This document shows, one piece after another, positions 5,469-7,266 of a stretch of DNA of 7,266 nucleotides. Made by a program: the position numbers and the translations under genes. Every line of letters begins with the position of its first letter. Within the stretch, counting starts at the first letter, position 1. The notes below the pieces were generated by a model, which saw only the letters and a program-made list of their open reading frames with translations, made no database searches and was not told the origin of the DNA. The DNA is from Planctomycetota bacterium (lineage in GTDB: Bacteria; Planctomycetota; Phycisphaerae; Sedimentisphaerales; Anaerobacaceae): contig CP070830.1 in the NCBI GenBank assembly GCA_020344865.1, positions 1,061,610 to 1,068,875 of the forward strand, given 5' to 3'.

Positions 5469-6238
5469 TATATGGTAGCCTTTACTTCTTCGCGTCTGCC
5501 CTGCGAGATGAAGGCCTGCATTTTTTCCCTGACGGTGGTTGGGTTATCGCCTTCGGCGATGGCGCAGACTCCTTCTACAATCATTTCCTTGGAGGTGGTC
5601 TCCGCCTTGGAATAGATGCCGAGCTTTCCGGCGAGCGGTATGAAGACGAGGTTGGCGGCGAGCGCGCCATAAAAAGTGGTGAGCAATGCGACGGCCATTC
5701 CCGCACCGATGGAGTCGGGCGAATCGAGGTTTCTGAGCATCTGGACGAGTCCGATGAGCGTACCAATCATACCGAATGCGGGGCAGGCGGCGCCCATGAA
5801 CTCGAGGATTTTCTTTCCGGTCGAATGTCGGTCCTGGAGGTACTGGATTTCGAGGGACAAGAGGTCACGAATGGTCTCGGTATCCTGCCCGTCGACAAGC
5901 ATCTGGAGGCCCTTGACGAAGAACAAGTCCCTGACGGAGGGGATTTCCTGTTCGAGGGCGAGTGCGCCATCCCTTCTGTTGACGGCGGCGAAGTTGACCA
6001 TTTTCTGGATGAGCTCCGACTGGGAGGGTATCTTGGTGACAACGGTTTTTTTGACGATGGAGAATATTGCCAAGAGCTGAGGCAGCGAGAAATGTATGAG
6101 TGTGGCGCAGAGCATTCCGCCGATGGTGATTGCCATCGAGGGGAGGTGTATGAAAATCTGCCAGCCACCGCCGACGATGATGGCGGTGGTTATGACGCAA
6201 AAGCCAAGAAGAATTCCAATTATCGTTGCGACATCCAT
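5468..6238 (-). CDS. motA: Flagellar motor stator protein MotA
   Basis: This 256-residue protein has the normal length and layout of the MotA/TolQ/ExbB family. Membrane segments lie at about 4-22, 33-50, 147-168 and 181-203, with a large cytoplasmic loop between the second and third. The loop carries N-R-R-D-G-A-L-A-L-E (87-96), the charged Arg/Glu positions that contact FliG in the rotor. P153 in A-C-P-A-F-G-M-I-G-T-L-I-G-L and P201 in F-I-P-L correspond to the conserved prolines (P173 and P222 in E. coli) that matter for ion flow and torque. It forms the five-membered ring around the MotB helices. The ATG at 6236-6238 lies four bases after the stop of the MotE-like gene and has only a weak ribosome site, suggesting coupled translation. 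Whether the motor uses protons or sodium cannot be read with confidence. Confidence 0.96.
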   Translation of the reverse strand: MDVATIIGILLGFCVITTAIIVGGGWQIFIHLPSMAITIGGMLCATLIHFSLPQLLAIFSIVKKTVVTKIPSQSELIQKMVNFAAVNRRDGALALEQEIPSVRDLFFVKGLQMLVDGQDTETIRDLLSLEIQYLQDRHSTGKKILEFMGAACPAFGMIGTLIGLVQMLRNLDSPDSIGAGMAVALLTTFYGALAANLVFIPLAGKLGIYSKAETTSKEMIVEGVCAIAEGDNPTTVREKMQAFISQGRREEVKATI

Positions 6239-6242
6239 AGAA

Positions 6243-6947
6243 TCAATTTTCTTCTACTATTTGTTTTAATTTCTGGCAGAAGACGGCGGCGAGCTTGGGC
6301 TCGGAACCGACGAGCTCGGCAAGCAATTTTGCTTTTGTCCTTTCGGACATGTAGTGGAGGATTTTGACGGCGTCGTCGAGGTTGGCGCCACCGAGTCGGC
6401 CGTCCTGCATCCGGCTCATATTAGTGAGGATTTGTCCTGCGCTGGCGGGGTCCATTTTGTCGTAAGCGGCGGCCATCGAGACGAGGTTGTTCTTCTCGGC
6501 CTCGGCGATGCGTACCCGGCTTTGACGGAGGATTTCCTGCTGCTCTTTTAGGCCGGCGACGACGGAGGCGAGCTCGACGCGGAGGTTGTCAAGGTCGTTG
6601 ATGTCCTTCTTTAACATTTCCTGTGCGCGCGGGAGGCGCTGCTCGCGGACTTCGAGGGTTTGCAGCTTGTCATCGTACTCGAGTATTTTTTCGCGGACCT
6701 CGTAAATTAGACTCTTGAGCTGTTTGTCGGTCATAGTTTTTCTGGTTTTGGCCTGGGTTGGGCCGGCGGCGGACGCTTTCGGCGGCGGCAGTTGCAGGTC
6801 GGCTTGATAGTCCGCAAGCAGGGTCTGCTCATCGGTCTGGTCGGCGGGGTCCTGCGGAGTGGGTGCGGTGAGCCAGGCGAAGAGAAAGGCCGCCGTGAAA
6901 CTAAACAGTGCCAAAGCCGCGGCTATTATTATTTTCTTTTTATTCAC
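6243..6947 (-). CDS. MotE-like flagellar membrane protein (coiled coil plus MgtE-N-like domain)
   Basis: Read from GTG at 6945-6947 the protein has 234 residues. This start is chosen because AGGAG (6956-6960) lies eight bases upstream; the TTG further out (6963-6965) would overlap that site. One N-terminal membrane helix follows three lysines (about 6-27), then a Pro/Gln/Ala-rich linker (28-70), a long charged coiled coil (about 75-153), and a helical C-terminus (155-234). The C-terminus has M-A-A-A-Y-D-K-M-D-P-A-S-A-G-Q-I-L and a second A-V-K-I-L-H-Y-M-S-E-R-T-K-A-K-L-L-A-E-L unit. These repeats are typical of the MgtE-N/FliG-N superfamily found in MotE family proteins of flagellar operons. 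In Sinorhizobium MotE is a periplasmic chaperone for MotC; the role in other bacteria is less clear. Its place between fliJ and motA supports a stator assembly or export role. The family call is fairly firm; the function is inferred. Confidence 0.85.
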   Translation of the reverse strand: MNKKKIIIAAALALFSFTAAFLFAWLTAPTPQDPADQTDEQTLLADYQADLQLPPPKASAAGPTQAKTRKTMTDKQLKSLIYEVREKILEYDDKLQTLEVREQRLPRAQEMLKKDINDLDNLRVELASVVAGLKEQQEILRQSRVRIAEAEKNNLVSMAAAYDKMDPASAGQILTNMSRMQDGRLGGANLDDAVKILHYMSERTKAKLLAELVGSEPKLAAVFCQKLKQIVEEN

Positions 6948-6960
6948 TTGTCTATCTCCT
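6948..6960 (-). promoter_or_regulatory. Ribosome binding site of the MotE-like gene
   Basis: On the minus strand AGGAG (6956-6960) precedes the GTG at 6945-6947 by eight bases, in the 37-base gap after fliJ. It decides the start in favour of GTG over the upstream TTG. Confidence 0.75.
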
Positions 6961-6984
6961 AACAATATCGCTTTGCCATTAAGA

Positions 6985-7266
6985 CTATATTTTGCCGGCG
7001 CCGATTTTGTCCGGCCGCATCAGCTTTCGGGCGAAACCGACGGTGGCGGTTTCATCGATGTCTTTCTGCTCAAGTTTCTCCTGCTGGTTTATAAATCGTG
7101 TTTTCGCCTCGGCCCGCAGTTTTTCCAGGCCTTCCTTGAATCTTTTGACGCTCAATAGCTCGAGGATTTTCTTCATCTGTCGCGATTCCAACTCGGTTAC
7201 GTTTTTCGTAAGAATTTTTATCAGTCTGTCATTGGTAACGGAACATTTCAAAAAGAACTCCTGCTC
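6985..7266 (-). CDS. fliJ: Flagellar export chaperone FliJ, C-terminal part (cut by window edge)
   Basis: The frame is open from the right edge to TAG at 6985-6987, giving 93 codons; a TTG at 7249-7251 is only an internal codon. The visible part is almost entirely charged helix. Its end, R-F-K-E-G-L-E-K-L-R-A-E and then N-Q-Q-E-K-L-E-Q-K-D-I-D-E-T-A with F-A-R-K, matches the C-terminal pattern of FliJ (E-x-x-x-Q-K-x-L-D-E-x-A). FliJ is a coiled-coil protein of about 150 residues that sits in the FliI ATPase ring of the flagellar export apparatus, so about a third is missing here. It is the most upstream visible gene of the operon. fliI would be the expected neighbour beyond the edge. Confidence 0.82.
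   Translation of the reverse strand, partial: EQEFFLKCSVTNDRLIKILTKNVTELESRQMKKILELLSVKRFKEGLEKLRAEAKTRFINQQEKLEQKDIDETATVGFARKLMRPDKIGAGKI

Noticed and set aside
5420..6367. Plus-strand 315-codon frame opposite motA
   Set aside because: It lies antisense to motA, the start of motB and the end of the MotE-like gene, all clearly recognised. Its acidic, low-complexity product resembles no protein.
6963..6965. TTG as start of the MotE-like gene
   Set aside because: It would place the strong AGGAG site inside the coding region. The GTG at 6945-6947 has proper spacing.

Overview
The window looks like chromosomal DNA of a flagellated, Gram-negative-type bacterium, most likely a planctomycete of the Phycisphaerae/Sedimentisphaerales type. 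The lineage call is an inference. It rests on a short dockerin-like C-terminal tail (D-L-N-x-D-C-K-V-D-F-x-D-F followed by a G-W-L-E-C end) on a secreted propeller protein, a tail I associate with these bacteria, and on the mix of large secreted repeat proteins with a flagellar motor operon. No rRNA, tRNA, CRISPR array, transposase or integrase was seen.

Plus strand, 1-3598: three genes for exported proteins. The first (1-488) is the C-terminal end of a beta-propeller-like repeat protein with the dockerin-like tail; its start lies off the left edge. After 568 bp without a convincing gene comes a 555-residue protein (1057-2724) with a signal peptide, an N-terminal domain I cannot name and a right-handed beta-helix domain. 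Next is a 245-residue secreted protein of unknown function (2861-3598), followed by a good intrinsic terminator (3654-3693). The last two genes are preceded by an almost perfect 113-bp direct repeat (982-1094 and 2786-2898, one mismatch). The repeat holds 75 bp of non-coding leader, the ribosome binding site, the ATG and the first codons of the signal peptide, after which the two proteins are unrelated.

Convergent junction, 3599-4026: terminator, AT-rich simple repeats, and three consecutive palindromic elements (3860-3895, 3908-3927, 3940-3974) of the kind dispersed between genes in many bacterial genomes.

Minus strand, 7266-4027: a tightly packed flagellar motor operon. In transcription order it holds the C-terminal part of fliJ (export chaperone), a MotE-like membrane/coiled-coil protein with an MgtE-N-like end, motA, a first MotB and a second, clearly different MotB. 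Gaps are 37 bp, 4 bp, a 1-base stop/start overlap and a 4-base overlap. Together they encode an ion-driven stator: MotA supplies the pentameric ring, and each MotB-like protein has one membrane helix with the ion-carrying Asp (D25 and D24) plus a periplasmic OmpA-like wall-binding domain. One MotA followed by two translationally coupled, dissimilar MotB proteins raises the possibility of a stator with a mixed B-subunit pair. That is the most interesting functional hypothesis here; the shared leader/signal-peptide cassette is the most striking sequence observation.
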